This document shows positions 19,607-20,151 of a stretch of DNA of 20,151 bases, piece after piece (position 1 is the first letter of the stretch; every line of letters begins with the position of its first letter). The DNA comes from a virus: positions 1-20,151 of IMG/VR virus record IMGVR_UViG_3300017771_000167. One strand, 5' to 3'. The notes under the pieces were generated by a model. That model searched no databases. It was not told the origin of the DNA and worked only from the letters and a program-made list of their open reading frames with translations. The translations under genes and the position numbers were made by a program.

Positions 19607-19678
19607 GAGTTACGGCGCTCCGCGCCCCCGTCCTCCGTAACTCGCTGACAACCAACGAGTTACGGGGGTTTATTTTTT
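19607..19678 (+). terminator. Three-segment hairpin system ending in a T-run (attenuator-like terminator)
   Basis: Segment 1 GAGTTACGG (19607-19615), segment 2 CCGTAACTCG (19635-19644) and segment 3 CGAGTTACGG (19656-19665) can pair as 1 with 2 or 2 with 3. Pairing 2 with 3 gives a 10-bp stem with an 11-base loop, followed by GGG and TTTATTTTTT (19669-19678), a Rho-independent terminator on the plus strand. Pairing 1 with 2 would break it. Confidence 0.6.
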
Positions 19679-19841
19679 AAACAAAACCCTCTAGAGCTTC
19701 GACAGCATCTTGGTATGTGATGTAGGTATTGTTTTCTATGTTGTGTTTGTTAATCCCTTCGGACCATTCAGCGTATTCTGGCGTTACTTCCTTATAGGGC
19801 AACCCTTCGAAAAAATCGTCGAATTTTTTCCATCCGTTCAT
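19677..19841 (-). CDS. Small hypothetical protein, 54 aa
   Basis: Start at 19841 gives MNGWKKFDDFFEGLPYKEVT, continuing PEYAEWSEGINKHNIENNTY and ending AVEALEGFV. A TTG start at 19862 would add 7 residues. The composition is protein-like (aromatic, charged) and it sits in line with other minus-strand frames. No family is recognised. The stop codon lies next to the T-run of the plus-strand terminator. Confidence 0.55.
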   Translation of the reverse strand: MNGWKKFDDFFEGLPYKEVTPEYAEWSEGINKHNIENNTYITYQDAVEALEGFV

Positions 19842-19886
19842 TCTGTGTTCTTTACCACTCAACTGAGTAGCTGTTTGTGCTGCTAG

Positions 19887-19973
19887 TCAATTGATACTAC
19901 AATCAAGGTGTATTTTTGCCTTTGGGTTTTGCGTTTTTGCGAACTCCAACAGTTGTTTGTTTGTTATTGTCAT
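19887..19973 (-). CDS. Possible 28-aa peptide
   Basis: ATG at 19973 and TGA at 19887-19889 encode MTITNKQLLEFAKTQNPKAK plus IHLDCSIN. It starts 14 bases after the stop of the partial gene at the right edge, preceded by an A-rich leader. Its size makes it uncertain; it could also be the remains of a longer gene. Confidence 0.35.
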   Translation of the reverse strand: MTITNKQLLEFAKTQNPKAKIHLDCSIN

Positions 19974-19987
19974 TTGCTTGTATTTTT

Positions 19988-20151
19988 TTAATCGATTAAG
20001 AATGTCCCATCTCCAAACATCCCCTCTTGAGATTTAGCCTCTGCCTTCAAGATTATTACAGCTCTCAAGTCGCGACCATCTTTTGTTGCAGGGCGAAAGT
20101 CCAAAATCTTTTCTATTTGTTCCAGCTTCTGCCTGTCTCCAGTGATCGACA
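19988..20151 (-). CDS. C-terminal part of a minus-strand gene running off the right edge
   Basis: The frame is open from the right edge to TAA at 19988-19990, giving 53 residues. It reads SITGDRQKLEQIEKILDFRP, then TKDGRDLRAVIILKAEAKSQ and ends GMFGDGTFLID. It has normal protein composition. The start lies outside the window. No family is recognised from this fragment. It shows that the right side of the intergenic region is transcribed leftwards. Confidence 0.65.
   Translation of the reverse strand, partial: SITGDRQKLEQIEKILDFRPATKDGRDLRAVIILKAEAKSQEGMFGDGTFLID

Larger units (their letters stand above)
18842..19676. other. Long intergenic region (about 835 bases) with repeats and hairpins
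   Basis: No convincing gene is seen on either strand; minus-strand frames at 18949-19140, 19113-19307 and 19455-19655 have odd composition. From about 18935 to 19030 the plus strand is C-rich and G-poor, then turns G- and A-rich to about 19095. It contains a 12-base direct repeat (18965 and 19311), an AT dyad (19288-19304), an iteron-like array (19368-19540) and a hairpin system (19607-19678). It separates a plus-strand block from minus-strand genes, so replication-origin, packaging or regulatory RNA functions are candidates. Confidence 0.6.

Noticed and set aside
18949-19655. Minus-strand frames in the intergenic region (18949-19140, 19113-19307, 19455-19655)
   Set aside because: Unusual composition, no plausible starts or family motifs, and they cover repeats and hairpins.

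Overview
The window looks like part of the genome of a large, AT-rich tailed bacteriophage, probably marine. The evidence is a tail-fibre gene with repeated VGIG-type motifs, an endolysin, phage auxiliary genes (flavin-dependent thymidylate synthase, MazG-like pyrophosphohydrolase, YopX, DUF1599-type and DUF3820-type proteins), several glycosyltransferases, interspersed tRNAs, and tightly packed genes that often overlap by ATGA. The host cannot be named from the sequence. Shine-Dalgarno sequences are scarce. Many start codons instead lie only 5-13 bases downstream of a sigma-70-like -10 box, which suggests leaderless or nearly leaderless mRNAs.

Layout. 1-2575 is the 3' part of a large tail-fibre gene, followed by small genes (2583-4350): a MazG-like enzyme, a 43-residue basic protein and a holin-like membrane protein, ending at a strong Rho-independent terminator (about 4380-4414). 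4734-5819 is a three-gene minus-strand island (HEVTH metallopeptidase-like protein, SRCM-motif protein, unknown). 5875-8919 runs on the plus strand with a conserved phage protein, a GT14-like glycosyltransferase, ThyX, a MORN-repeat secreted or membrane protein and small acidic or membrane peptides. 8924-11871 carries three tRNA or tRNA-like sequences: a malformed one, tRNA-Leu(TAA), and a CAT-anticodon tRNA. Between them lie YopX, DUF3820-like and small genes. The stretch 10381-11431 is visibly richer in G and C than its surroundings and looks like an inserted cassette.

11913-13052 encodes a trypsin-like serine protease with an intact His/Asp/Ser triad and a C-terminal SAET/SAEYT repeat tail. 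It is followed by two glycosyltransferases (GT31-like and GT32-like), an amidase endolysin with a peptidoglycan-binding segment, a MUG113/GIY-YIG-like protein, a PD-(D/E)XK-like nuclease, a membrane coiled-coil protein and a DUF1599-like protein. 17072-18841 holds an AT-hook-like protein, a RuvB-like AAA+ ATPase and two unknowns, one of them zinc-binding.

18842-19676 is an unusual stretch of about 835 bases without convincing genes. It contains an iteron-like array (AAATAAT plus CCCAGATC units), a 12-base direct repeat, a strand-composition switch, and a three-segment hairpin system ending in a T-run. Beyond it, minus-strand genes enter from the right edge.

Taken together, the window combines adsorption (tail fibre), lysis (amidase and holin-like candidates), nucleotide metabolism (ThyX, MazG, DUF1599), glycan modification (three different glycosyltransferase families), recombination (RuvB-like) and many small accessory genes. 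All functions are inferred from motifs read by eye; no database search was run.
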